A stretch of 64,000 bases of DNA. Source: Variovorax sp. EL159 (GTDB lineage Bacteria > Pseudomonadota > Gammaproteobacteria > Burkholderiales > Burkholderiaceae_C). The notes below the pieces were generated by a model. The model was not told the DNA's origin, ran no database searches, and saw only the letters and a program-made list of their open reading frames with translations. The stretch lies in contig NZ_FMUJ01000008.1 of the NCBI RefSeq assembly GCF_900100965.1, positions 1-64,000 of the forward strand, written 5' to 3'. Shown in pieces: positions 1 to 7,725 of this stretch; positions within the stretch are counted from its first letter, which is position 1, and every line of letters starts with the position of its first letter. A program made the position numbers and the translations under genes.

Positions 1-31
1 CTGATACTAATTGCTCGTGCGGCTTGACCCT
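1..31 (+). rRNA. rrl: 23S rRNA, 3' end only (partial)
   Basis: The first bases match the extreme 3' end of bacterial 23S rRNA: the run GATACTAATTGCTCGTG followed by GGCTTGACCCT lines up with the E. coli end GGTACTAATGAACCGTG-AGGCTTAACCTT. The rest of the gene lies upstream of the window. The exact last base is estimated from that alignment. A 5S gene and terminator follow, so the window opens at the tail of an rRNA operon. Confidence 0.85.
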
Positions 32-157
32 ATAACTTTGATCAATCCGATCAAGGTGTTATGCCAAGTTGACGCATTCAAAATAATTCGCCAAAAGCTG
101 ATTCCAAACTCTATGAATTCGTTGTGCTGATCATGTGATCAGCGCGACAACCCTTTA
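32..157 (+). other. 23S-5S spacer with two processing-type stems
   Basis: This short transcribed spacer holds two imperfect inverted repeats. One spans about 31-61, where ATAACTTTGATC pairs with GATCAAGGTGTTAT and begins right at the 23S end. The other spans about 121-150, centred on CTGATCA and TGATCAG just before 5S. Stems at these places normally form RNase III/RNase E processing structures in rRNA precursors. That role is inferred from position. No tRNA gene is present in the spacer. Confidence 0.5.
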
Positions 158-273
158 TGCCTGATGACCATAGCGAGTTGGTACCACTCCTTCCCATCCC
201 GAACAGGACAGTGAAACGACTCAGCGCCGATGATAGTGCGGGTTCCCGTGTGAAAGTAGGTCATCGTCAGGCT
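158..273 (+). rRNA. rrf: 5S rRNA
   Basis: The segment starts TGCCTGATGACC and ends GGTCATCGTCAGGC, so its two ends pair as the closing helix of 5S rRNA. In between lie the conserved CCCATCCCGAAC and AGTGAAACG blocks and the GCGCCGATG loop E region. The length, about 116 nt, is normal. Ends were set by helix I pairing and may be off by a base or two. It is the last gene of the rRNA operon and is followed by a strong terminator. Confidence 0.95.
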
Positions 274-285
274 CTTACAGCCCAG

Positions 286-317
286 AAAACCCCAGTCAGC
301 AATGACTGGGGTTTTTT
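286..317 (+). terminator. Rho-independent terminator of the rRNA operon
   Basis: A perfect 13-bp stem (286-298 with 303-315), loop GCAA and a run of six T at 312-317 form a textbook intrinsic terminator 12 bases after 5S. The GNRA-type loop and the A-tract on the left arm add stability. The next gene points the other way, so this ends the rRNA transcript. Confidence 0.93.
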
Positions 318-477
318 GCTTTGCGTGCGCGAAAAGCAGAGGCAAAGGACAAATCAATGCGGCCAGAGCAATGCTCGGCTCCAATAGCACAAGCAGGGGG
401 CGAGCCAGAAAAGAAAAGGCGCCCTTCAGTCAGTTGTTGGCACCAAACAGGCGGAGCGAGAGCAAAGACTTGTCAAA

Positions 478-1410
478 TCAGAGATTTCGAATAACCCCTG
501 AGTCGAACTCGGCAGCCCTCACAGCAATAAGCTCACCGAGGATGTCATCGGTCAATTGCTCCAATTCGGCATCGCCAAAGAATCGCGAACAAATCACGCT
601 GAGGTATGGCGTGCTTCGCAGCCAGAAAGCCCAGTCCTCGGCTGTGATCGACTGCACCTCCAGCAGCTTGAACTTCATCAGCACCTTGATGGCGTGACGT
701 GCATGCTTCACCGGGTCGCGTTGCAGGCCATCCAGGCGACGCCGAGCGGTAGCCAGCGCCTTGTCGACATCATCAAAAACAGCGCCGTGCCCCGGAATCA
801 CTCGCAGCGGCTTCAACGCTTCAATCAGATCAAGTGTCGCTGCCACATCCTCGAACCCGGGCTCTCCAGCCAATTCGGGAAACGTGATCCCGAAGCCGTT
901 CTCCCACAGCGCATCCGCAGAAATCATCGTCCGTGATGCCGCATCGAACAAGATGATCGAGTGAGGATCGTGACCAGGTGCCGCATGCACCTGCCACGGC
1001 GCACCGCCGAGCATGAGCTCCGTCCCAGGCCGCAACAGTCCGGTGAACTGAAACCGCGGACAGCTCTGACCTGTCGCAAGAAAACTCAGTCCCTGCTCGT
1101 CCCATCGCGCCACCAAATCCGCTTCGCCAGGCGGAATATCCGTTTGAACGGCTGGGTAACGCGCTTGCAGCGCGGCATTGCCACCGCAGTGATCACTGTG
1201 CAGATGCGTATTCAGGATGCGGTCGAGCGGCCGCACACCCAGTACCGCTTCAGCCAGCGCCAGCGTCTGGTCCGCATGCGTGGCATACCCGGTATCGACC
1301 ATCGCCGTCTCGCCGTCGCCGACAAACAGGACGTTGTTGGACGACAGCCACCCGCGCTCGAACACGACGACATTCGCCGGCAGCCCGGCGCTCGCCGATG
1401 CGTGGCTCAT
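478..1410 (-). CDS. MBL-fold metallo-hydrolase
   Basis: A 310-residue protein of the metallo-beta-lactamase superfamily. It carries the metal-binding motif HLHSDHCGG near residue 85, then a GHDPHS histidine, a SADALWE acidic site and a late PGHG histidine, in the right order for a binuclear hydrolase of the glyoxalase II/lactonase type. There is no signal peptide, so it should be cytoplasmic. Its ATG directly follows the TGA of the upstream acyl-CoA synthetase gene, which points to translational coupling and perhaps to hydrolysis of a thioester or ester linked to acyl-CoA metabolism. Substrate unknown. Confidence 0.85.
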   Translation of the reverse strand: MSHASASAGLPANVVVFERGWLSSNNVLFVGDGETAMVDTGYATHADQTLALAEAVLGVRPLDRILNTHLHSDHCGGNAALQARYPAVQTDIPPGEADLVARWDEQGLSFLATGQSCPRFQFTGLLRPGTELMLGGAPWQVHAAPGHDPHSIILFDAASRTMISADALWENGFGITFPELAGEPGFEDVAATLDLIEALKPLRVIPGHGAVFDDVDKALATARRRLDGLQRDPVKHARHAIKVLMKFKLLEVQSITAEDWAFWLRSTPYLSVICSRFFGDAELEQLTDDILGELIAVRAAEFDSGVIRNL

Positions 1411-3102
1411 TCAAGCGCTCGCGCTGGAGCGAAGTTCGCGTCGAAGGATCTTCCCGACATTGGTCTTCGGCAGCGATTCCCTGAATTCGATGTGCTTCGG
1501 CCGCTTGTAACCCGTGAGCTGCGCATGGCAGTACTGGAGCACCGCTTCTTCCGTCAGCGCCGGGTCTTTGCGGACCACGAAAACCTTGATGGCTTCGCCC
1601 TGCTTTTCATCTGCCACGCCGATGGCTGCGCATTCGACAACCCCGGGACACAGCGAGATCACGTTCTCCAACTCGTTCGGGAACACATTGAAGCCGCTCA
1701 CAAGAATCATGTCTTTCTTGCGGTCGACGATGCAGCTGTAGCCGTCCTCTTGCATGACCGCGATGTCGCCGGTTCGCATGAATCCGTCGGGTGTGAACGC
1801 GGCCGCGGTCTCGGCCGGCTGGTTGTAGTAGCCCCTCATCACATTGGGCCCCTTGATGCAAAGCTCTCCGCGTTCGCCGATCGGCAGTGAATTGCCTTCA
1901 TCGTCCTTGATCGCGATCTCAATGCTCGGCAATGGCAGGCCGATGGTGCCGGTGAACTCGGTGTTCGACACCGGGTTGTTGGTGCCGATCGCGCAGGTCT
2001 CGCTCATGCCCCAGCCTTCGATCATCGGGCAGCCTGTGGCCTCGAACCACCTGCGCGCCGTGCCTTCCGAGGCGGCCATGCCACCTGCTTGCGAGACGAA
2101 GAGCGTCGAAAAATCGATCGACTTGAAGTCCGGATGCATCAGCAGCGCATTGAAGAGCGTGTTCACTGCCGGCAGCATGTGGAAGGGCCGCTTCTTCAGC
2201 ACTGCAATGAACTTGTTGAAGTCTCGCGGGTTCGGGATCAGCGTCATGTGCGAGCCCTGGCGGATCACCAGCAGGCAGAGCGTGAGCGCGAAGATGTGAT
2301 ACAGCGGCAGCGCAGCGATGCTGTTGACTTTCGCCAGATCGCCAGCGCGCGCCAGTGCCGGCGTGAACCAGGCTTCGGCCTGCAGCGTCGCAGCCACGAT
2401 GTTGCGATGGGTCAGCACCGCCCCTTTCGACAGGCCCGTCGTGCCGCCCGTGTACTGCAGGAATGCGATCGAATCGAGCGTGCTCCGGTCGGGCCCGAGC
2501 GTGCGCCCGCGCCCTTGGGCAATGACCTGGGTGAACGGCGTGACCGTGCGGCCATCGTTCAATGGCAGCTTGTAGGCCGGCACGATCTTGGCCAGGTGGC
2601 GCACGGCCAGCGTGATCCAGGCGCCATACAGGCCACCCAGCAGGTCGCCCATCGAGGTCATGACCACATGCTTCACGGGCGTGCGCTCGATGACCTGCTC
2701 CAGCGTTGCCGCGAAGTTCTCGAGGATGACGATGGCCGTTGCGCCCGAGTCCTTGAGCTGGTGCTCCAGCTCGCGCGCCGTGTAGAGCGGGTTGACGTTG
2801 ACGCAGGTGTAGCCCGCGCGCAGCACGCCACACATGGTGACCGCGAACTGCGGAATGTTCGGCAGCATGATCGCCACGCGCGCGCCGGGCTCGAGCCCGA
2901 GCGACTGCAGCCACGCGCCCAGGGCTTTCGACAGCGTGTCGAGCTCGCCGTAAGACATCCAGCGTTCCATGCATACCGAGAAGGGCCGGTCCTTGTAGCG
3001 GCCGAAGGCCTCCTCGAACATGTGAGGCAGGGACCGGTACTGCTCGGGATGAATCTCGTGCGGTACGCCGGCCGGATAGTTCTGTCGCGCGGATGTCTGC
3101 AT
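1411..3102 (-). CDS. fadD: Long-chain fatty acid-CoA ligase (FadD-type)
   Basis: A 563-residue AMP-forming acyl-CoA synthetase, which activates fatty acids with ATP and CoA. The ATP/AMP signature YTGGTTGLSKGAVLTHRN lies near residue 215. It is followed by GWGMSETC, the YSCIVDRKKDMI hinge and a C-terminal region ending in the catalytic lysine context NVGKILRREL. The length matches E. coli FadD (561). It is the first gene of a two-gene unit with the adjacent MBL hydrolase, whose start abuts this stop. The 128-base gap upstream (3103-3230) should hold its promoter, but no clear operator was seen there. Confidence 0.9.
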   Translation of the reverse strand: MQTSARQNYPAGVPHEIHPEQYRSLPHMFEEAFGRYKDRPFSVCMERWMSYGELDTLSKALGAWLQSLGLEPGARVAIMLPNIPQFAVTMCGVLRAGYTCVNVNPLYTARELEHQLKDSGATAIVILENFAATLEQVIERTPVKHVVMTSMGDLLGGLYGAWITLAVRHLAKIVPAYKLPLNDGRTVTPFTQVIAQGRGRTLGPDRSTLDSIAFLQYTGGTTGLSKGAVLTHRNIVAATLQAEAWFTPALARAGDLAKVNSIAALPLYHIFALTLCLLVIRQGSHMTLIPNPRDFNKFIAVLKKRPFHMLPAVNTLFNALLMHPDFKSIDFSTLFVSQAGGMAASEGTARRWFEATGCPMIEGWGMSETCAIGTNNPVSNTEFTGTIGLPLPSIEIAIKDDEGNSLPIGERGELCIKGPNVMRGYYNQPAETAAAFTPDGFMRTGDIAVMQEDGYSCIVDRKKDMILVSGFNVFPNELENVISLCPGVVECAAIGVADEKQGEAIKVFVVRKDPALTEEAVLQYCHAQLTGYKRPKHIEFRESLPKTNVGKILRRELRSSASA

Positions 3103-3230
3103 GCAAGCTCCTTTGGCGCGGATTGTGGGAGGCAGAGTGCCTCCGCCGCCAGCGGGCTTGTCCTAGGGGGCGGGCATGCGCTGTCGCGCGGGCGATAGCC
3201 GCGCGGCGCGATCCATCGAAGCGAAAGGGC

Positions 3231-4106
3231 TCAGACCTTGCCGGTCTCGCCCGGCAGCAACACCCCTGCCTCGATGTCGTTCGCGACCTTCAGCGACTCG
3301 TACAGCGGGGTGAAATCGGGCGCCGTGAGATCGAAGAGCTGCGCAAAGCTGTCGATCACGAAGTAGTTGCTCTGGTAGGTGTCGATCTTGTAGCGCGTGC
3401 GCATGGCGCGCAGCAGGTCCAGCGGCAGCCGGCGCGGCTCGTCGCTGAGCACGGCATGCTTCAGCTCGCCCACCGAGCTCAGGATGCCGGCGCCATAGGC
3501 GCGCAGGCCGTCCGGCTGGCGAATCAGGCCGAACTCGACCGTGTACCAGTACAGCCGCGACAGCTTCTCGCCGGCACCCAGTTCATGCGCCTTGATGCCG
3601 CCGGCGCCATAGCGCTGCACATAGTCGGCGAAGGTCGGGTCGAACAGCATCGGCACATGGCCGAACAGGTCGTGGAACACATCCGGCTCGACGATGTAGT
3701 CGAACTCTTCCGGCTTGCGGATCCAATCCGTCACCGGAAACTTGCGATTCGCCAGCAGCGTGAAGAAAGGCAATTCCGGAATCAGCCCCGGCACCGCAAC
3801 GATCTCCCAGCCCGTCGCGCGATGCAGCCGGTCGTTGATCTCGTCGAAGCGCGGGATGCGGTCCTTCACGCCCAGGGACGGCAGCGCCCTGATGAAGGCG
3901 TCGCAGGCCAAGCCCGACAACTGCGCGGCCTGGCGTTCGTAGAGCCGCTTGTAGGTGTCGTGGTCGGCCGCCGTGTAGCTGGCCCAGTCCTGCGGGCAGG
4001 TGTAGTCGGCCAGCACCGTGCCGCCGCGCGAGTAATCGCCGCGGGGCGGGCGGTCCGAAGCGCCGTAGACGGCGGGGGTGACAACAGCGGCGGCAGGGGT
4101 GTCCAT
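3231..4106 (-). CDS. phhA: Phenylalanine 4-monooxygenase
   Basis: A 291-residue bacterial phenylalanine hydroxylase, converting phenylalanine to tyrosine with tetrahydropterin, O2 and non-haem iron. The iron ligands are visible: the two His of HDLFGH and the Glu of YWYTVEFGL. It lacks the N-terminal ACT regulatory domain of the animal enzyme, as usual for bacteria. It is the last gene of a likely minus-strand operon hppD, PheC-like gene, phhA (gap of only 15 bases to the gene before it), so the operon would feed phenylalanine through tyrosine to homogentisate. No pterin dehydratase gene (phhB) is next to it in this window. Confidence 0.95.
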   Translation of the reverse strand: MDTPAAAVVTPAVYGASDRPPRGDYSRGGTVLADYTCPQDWASYTAADHDTYKRLYERQAAQLSGLACDAFIRALPSLGVKDRIPRFDEINDRLHRATGWEIVAVPGLIPELPFFTLLANRKFPVTDWIRKPEEFDYIVEPDVFHDLFGHVPMLFDPTFADYVQRYGAGGIKAHELGAGEKLSRLYWYTVEFGLIRQPDGLRAYGAGILSSVGELKHAVLSDEPRRLPLDLLRAMRTRYKIDTYQSNYFVIDSFAQLFDLTAPDFTPLYESLKVANDIEAGVLLPGETGKV

Positions 4107-4121
4107 GGGGAATTTCTCGGG

Positions 4122-4922
4122 TTATTTGAGCCAGCGGTCCATCACGCGCTGGAAGTCGCCGCCGGCTTGCTGCAGGTGCAGCCATTGGTCGACGTACGAC
4201 TTGAAGGCCACGTCGTCGCGCGGCAGCATCCAGGCCATTTCGCCGTACTGCAGCGGCTTGTCGGGGTTGATCGCGCACAGGCCCGGCTTGAGCTTCTGCT
4301 GCGTGATGGCCTCGGCCGCCTCGGTCACGAACACGTCGGCGCGATTGGCAAGGATCTCGTCGAAGATCGTCACGTTCTCGCCGTGCAGCGTGAGCTTGGC
4401 CTGTTTGAAATTGGTGCGCGCAAAGCGCTCGTTGCTGCCGCCCGGATTGAAGATCACGCGGGTCGAAGGCTTGTCGATGGCGGCCACGCTCTGGTACTTG
4501 GCCACGTCGGCGCAGCGCGCAATGGGCGTCTTGCCGTTGACCATGTAGGGGGCGCTGAAGAAGGCGCGTTTTTGCCGGTCGGTGGTGACCGACACGCCAC
4601 CCACCGCGATGTCGCACTTGCCGGCGGCAAGGTCGGGCAGCAGGTTGGCCCAGGTGGTCTTGATCCACTCCGACTTGGCGCCAAGGCTGGCGCTGAAGCC
4701 GGTCATGAGGTCGACGTCGATGCCCTCGAAGGACGCGTCGGTCTTCTGGAAGCTGAAGGGCTTGTAGTCGCCCGGCGTGCAGATGCGCAGCACCGCGGCC
4801 TTCTGCACCGTGTCCAGGTGCGAACCGGCCACCGGCGTTGCCGCAGGGGCCATGGCGCAACCTGAAAGAACGGCGGCAGCCGCCGCGATGAAGGTCAGTC
4901 CGATCGAAGACGTGCTGCGCAT
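4122..4922 (-). CDS. PheC-like periplasmic lipoprotein (cyclohexadienyl dehydratase or amino-acid-binding protein)
   Basis: The 266-residue protein starts with a signal peptide and a lipobox LSGC (Cys22). The rest has the two-lobe fold of amino-acid solute-binding proteins. Blocks GDYKPFSF, DVDL, NPGGSNERFAR, ENVTIF, LPRD and YVDQWLH closely resemble PheC, the periplasmic cyclohexadienyl dehydratase of Pseudomonas aeruginosa that makes phenylalanine or phenylpyruvate from arogenate or prephenate. An acidic pair at Glu201/Glu204 lies where PheC keeps its catalytic acid region. No permease or ATPase gene is near, which favours an enzyme over a transporter part. It lies between hppD and phhA. 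The ATG at 4922 was chosen because it gives the signal peptide; longer reading in this frame runs inside hppD. Confidence 0.7.
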   Translation of the reverse strand: MRSTSSIGLTFIAAAAAVLSGCAMAPAATPVAGSHLDTVQKAAVLRICTPGDYKPFSFQKTDASFEGIDVDLMTGFSASLGAKSEWIKTTWANLLPDLAAGKCDIAVGGVSVTTDRQKRAFFSAPYMVNGKTPIARCADVAKYQSVAAIDKPSTRVIFNPGGSNERFARTNFKQAKLTLHGENVTIFDEILANRADVFVTEAAEAITQQKLKPGLCAINPDKPLQYGEMAWMLPRDDVAFKSYVDQWLHLQQAGGDFQRVMDRWLK

Positions 4923-4951
4923 GCCGGGCTCCTGGGGCAGTGAAGAAGCCC

Positions 4952-6079
4952 TTATTTTGCGGCGCTCAACACGCCACGGCGCATCTGGTCGAGCTCGATG
5001 CTCTCGAACAGCGCCTTGAAGTTGCCGTTGCCAAAGCCGTCGTCGCCCTTGCGCTGAATGAACTCGAAGAAGATCGGACCCAGCTGGTTCTCGCTGAAGA
5101 TCTGCAGCAGAAGGGCGTCCTTCTTGCCGTCGATCAGGATCTTGCGCTTCTGCAATTCGGCAACGCTCTCGCCGTGCTCCGGAATGCGCTTGTCCACCAG
5201 TTCGTAATACGTGTCGATGGTGTCGAGCAGCGTCACGCCGTTGGTGCGCAGCGCGTCGACCGTCTTGTACAGGTCGTCCGAGCCCATGGCGATGTGCTGG
5301 ATGCCCTCGCCCTTGTACATGTCCAGGTACTCCTGGATCTGGCCGGCCTGTTCCTTGCCTTCTTCGTTGATCGGGATGCGGATCTTGCCGCAGGGGCTGG
5401 TCATGGCCTTGCTCTTCACGCCCGTCACCTGGCCTTCGATGTCGAAGTACTTGATCTCGCGGAAGTTGAAGAGCTTCTCGTAGAAGCCGGCCCACACGTT
5501 CATGCGGCCGCGGTACACGTTGTGCGTCAGGTGGTCGATGTAGGTCAGGCCATTGCCGAACGGCGACAGCGCCTGCTCCGGTGCAACGCCGGGCAGGGCC
5601 TCGAAGTCGACGTCGTAGAAGCCGATGTTGCCGATGTCGCCGGGCTTCGCCCCGTTCTTGCCGGGCCAGCGGTCCACCAGATAGATCAGGCTGTCGCCGA
5701 TGCCCTTGATGGCGGGAATGTTCAGTTCGCCAGGGCCGGCCTTGTCGGCAAAGCCCCAGGCGCCGAGCGACGTGGCGCGCTCGTAGGCCTGCTTGGCGTC
5801 CTGCACGCGGAAGGCGATGGCGCACACGCTCGGGCCGTGCTCGCGCGCGAATTTCTGCGCGAAGGAGTCGGGCTCGGCATTCAGGATGAAGTTGATGGTG
5901 CCCTGGCGGTACAGCAGCACGTTCTTGTGGCGGTGCTTGGCCACGGCCTTGAAGCCCATGCGCTCGAACACCTTGCCCATGGCGACCGGGTCCGGTGCCG
6001 CGTATTCGATGAATTCGAAGCCATCGGTACCCATGGGGTTCTCCCAGGGCGTGAAGGCGGGGGCGTCGGCGTGGCTCAT
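4952..6079 (-). CDS. hppD: 4-hydroxyphenylpyruvate dioxygenase
   Basis: A 375-residue Fe(II) enzyme converting 4-hydroxyphenylpyruvate to homogentisate in tyrosine breakdown. The C-terminal vicinal-oxygen-chelate domain shows the metal ligands in order: His in IDHLTHNV, His in IQHIAMGSDD and Glu in FFEFIQRKGD. The typical C-terminal GFGNGNFKALFESIE follows. The ATG has a GGAG Shine-Dalgarno in CCGGAGACCGC. It is the first gene of the operon, divergent from an Lrp-type regulator, and its stop lies 29 bases before the PheC-like start. Confidence 0.95.
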   Translation of the reverse strand: MSHADAPAFTPWENPMGTDGFEFIEYAAPDPVAMGKVFERMGFKAVAKHRHKNVLLYRQGTINFILNAEPDSFAQKFAREHGPSVCAIAFRVQDAKQAYERATSLGAWGFADKAGPGELNIPAIKGIGDSLIYLVDRWPGKNGAKPGDIGNIGFYDVDFEALPGVAPEQALSPFGNGLTYIDHLTHNVYRGRMNVWAGFYEKLFNFREIKYFDIEGQVTGVKSKAMTSPCGKIRIPINEEGKEQAGQIQEYLDMYKGEGIQHIAMGSDDLYKTVDALRTNGVTLLDTIDTYYELVDKRIPEHGESVAELQKRKILIDGKKDALLLQIFSENQLGPIFFEFIQRKGDDGFGNGNFKALFESIELDQMRRGVLSAAK

Positions 6080-6201
6080 GTGCGGTCTCCGGAAAGGGTG
6101 GGGAATTTCAATGAATAGGGCGCGAAATCGGCCGGTGCTGCAATGTAGGGTGGATGGCTCTCAGGTTTTCAGCGTTTCTGGGCGCTGGCAGTGGCTCTTG
6201 C

Positions 6202-6214
6202 GCAGTAAAACTGC
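6202..6214. promoter_or_regulatory. Inverted repeat in the hppD/Lrp divergent promoter region
   Basis: The 147-base gap between the divergent hppD and Lrp-type genes holds the repeat GCAGT-AAA-ACTGC, extended imperfectly to TTGCGCAGTAAAACTGCAA, 12 bases before the regulator ATG. Such a site could let the Lrp-type protein control itself and hppD. This is inference from position and symmetry. No convincing -35/-10 pair was singled out. Confidence 0.35.
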
Positions 6215-6226
6215 AAAAATAGAGGA

Positions 6227-6700
6227 ATGGAAGCACTGGACAAGATTGATAGGCTCATTCTGCGCACGCTGCAAGCAGATGGACGCGCCACCTACGACCA
6301 GCTCGCCGAACAGGTCAGCCTGTCGCCCAGTGCCGTGCTGCGGCGGGTCAAGCGGCTCGAAGAAAGCCGGGTGATCGACCGCTACGTCGCCCTGGTCCAG
6401 CCCGAAGCCATCGGCCTGGGGCTGACCGCCTATCTCAACGTGCGGCTCGAAAAGCACACCGAGAGCCACAAGCGCAACCCGATGGACCTGTTCCGCGCCA
6501 GCGTGCAGACCTGGCCCGAGGTGGTCGAATGCGCCGCGCTCACCGGCGACATGGACTACCTGCTGCGCGTCGTGGTGGCCGACATGGCCCACTACAGCCG
6601 CTTCATCATGGACACCCTGCTCAAGCACCCCAGCGTGGAAGACTGCAAGACCAGCTTCGTGCTGGACCGTGTCAAAGCCACAACAGCTGTGCCCGTTTAG
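6227..6700 (+). CDS. Lrp/AsnC-family transcriptional regulator
   Basis: The 157-residue protein has the family layout. An N-terminal winged helix-turn-helix (ILRTLQADGRATYDQLAEQV, then LSPSAVLRRVKRLEE) is followed by a RAM/ACT ligand domain (VVECAALTGDMDYLLRVVV), where amino acids usually bind. The start ATG follows AGAGGA. It is divergent from hppD and the phenylalanine/tyrosine operon, so an aromatic amino acid is a natural guess for its ligand. This is inferred from context only. The family usually acts as octamers on repeated sites. Confidence 0.9.
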   Translation: MEALDKIDRLILRTLQADGRATYDQLAEQVSLSPSAVLRRVKRLEESRVIDRYVALVQPEAIGLGLTAYLNVRLEKHTESHKRNPMDLFRASVQTWPEVVECAALTGDMDYLLRVVVADMAHYSRFIMDTLLKHPSVEDCKTSFVLDRVKATTAVPV

Positions 6701-6783
6701 CCACAAACGGGTTGCGCGGGCGCCACGGGCTCTGGTAATGGGTCACGAATGTGTCTTGGAAGTGTCCCTGCTGGGTTGTTGAT

Positions 6784-6799
6784 TAAGGGAAAACCCTTA
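6784..6799 (+). promoter_or_regulatory. Inverted repeat before the GNAT gene
   Basis: TAAGGG-AAAA-CCCTTA is a perfect 6-bp inverted repeat with a 4-base centre, ending 10 bases before the ATG of the acetyltransferase gene. It may be an operator, or in RNA a small hairpin near the ribosome site, which is otherwise weak. No regulator can be assigned. Confidence 0.4.
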
Positions 6800-6809
6800 C
6801 ATTTGAGCC

Positions 6810-7538
6810 ATGCTTACCGCCAAGACCCTTCTCAAGGCGTCTCTCGGCCTTGGCTCTTTCCTGAAAGCGCCGATGGTTGAGACCCAACCACGCGCTACGC
6901 CTGCGCCCCAGCCCGTCATGGTGCCGATCCGCTCGATCGGCCCCCGTGAACGCGACCGCATCGCCGCCCACCTGCTGGCGCTGACCCCGCACGACCGCTA
7001 CCTGCGCTTCGGCTATGCGGCGGCCGACGAGCAGATCCAGCGCTACGTCGACGGCCTCGACTTCGACCGCGACGAACTGTTCGGCATCTACAACCGTCGC
7101 CTCGACCTGATCGCGATGGCGCACCTGGCCTTTGCGCCCAGCGACCAGCACAGCGATTGCGCCGAATTCGGCGTTTCGGTCTCGGCGCATGCCCGTGGCC
7201 GCGGCTACGGCGCCCGCCTGTTCGAGCGCGCCGTGGTCGTCGCCCGCAACGAAGGCGTCGGCATGCTCTTCATCCATGCGCTGAGCGAAAACGCCGCCAT
7301 GCTGAAGATCGCCCGCAATGCCGGCGCCACCGTGGTGCGCAGCGGCTCCGAAGCCGAAGCACACCTCGAGCTGCCCAGCGCCACCTTCGACAGCCGCATG
7401 AGTGAGATCGCGCTGGAGCACTACGCCGCGGTCGACTTCGCGCTCAAGAGCCGCGCCAAGCAGTTCTGGGCCTTCCTGGCGAGCCTGCAGGAAGTGCGCA
7501 GCGGCATGCGCGACGCCCGGAAAAAATCCGCCTCCTGA
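6810..7538 (+). CDS. GNAT-family N-acetyltransferase
   Basis: A 242-residue protein with a central GNAT domain (about residues 35-180). The acetyl-CoA pyrophosphate-binding loop is ARGRGYGARLF, and the following helix and strand ISLIHA-type segment reads MLFIHALSENAAMLKIA. An N-terminal stretch of about 35 residues and a basic C-terminal tail of about 55 residues flank the domain. Substrate unknown. It appears monocistronic, with the downstream corC gene separated by 187 bases containing a repeat-like element. Confidence 0.8.
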   Translation: MLTAKTLLKASLGLGSFLKAPMVETQPRATPAPQPVMVPIRSIGPRERDRIAAHLLALTPHDRYLRFGYAAADEQIQRYVDGLDFDRDELFGIYNRRLDLIAMAHLAFAPSDQHSDCAEFGVSVSAHARGRGYGARLFERAVVVARNEGVGMLFIHALSENAAMLKIARNAGATVVRSGSEAEAHLELPSATFDSRMSEIALEHYAAVDFALKSRAKQFWAFLASLQEVRSGMRDARKKSAS

Positions 7539-7554
7539 CCGTTGGCCTCCAGGC

Positions 7555-7645
7555 TTTTCACTTCGCTTCGCTGCCTGTAACTCGCCACCCTCCGAGGGGG
7601 AGGCGCGGCTCGCCTTGGGGCGGCCCGGCGTTGGCCGCCGGTGTT
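7555..7645. repeat. Dispersed intergenic repeat-like element
   Basis: The gap between the GNAT gene and corC contains GC-rich self-complementary DNA (CACCCTCCGAGGGGGAGG, then CCTTGGGGCGGCCCGGCG and TTGGCCGCCGG) of the kind scattered between genes in Comamonadaceae genomes. A diverged partial copy of its CTTGGGGCGGCCCGGCG part is seen at about 16604-16630 (CCTGGGGTGGCCCGGCG). Family membership is from memory and limits are approximate. Confidence 0.4.
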
Positions 7646-7725
7646 CTTTCCCCTGGAAAAGCCGTGGTGGAGCCTGTCACACGCAATCCGGTATCCTTGC
7701 CCTTCCTCAACTCCGCCCTCCCGCA

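Noticed and set aside
32..157. tRNA gene in the rRNA spacer
   Set aside because: No cloverleaf or TTCGAATC-type T-loop is present; the spacer only has processing-type stems.
4122..5825. 567-residue frame that would fuse another protein to the PheC-like product
   Set aside because: The extra N-terminal part is a shadow of hppD; the true start at 4922 gives a lipoprotein signal peptide.
7402..7725. Upstream extension of the corC frame
   Set aside because: It overlaps the GNAT gene and runs through the repeat-like spacer; the GTG start restores the usual CorC length.
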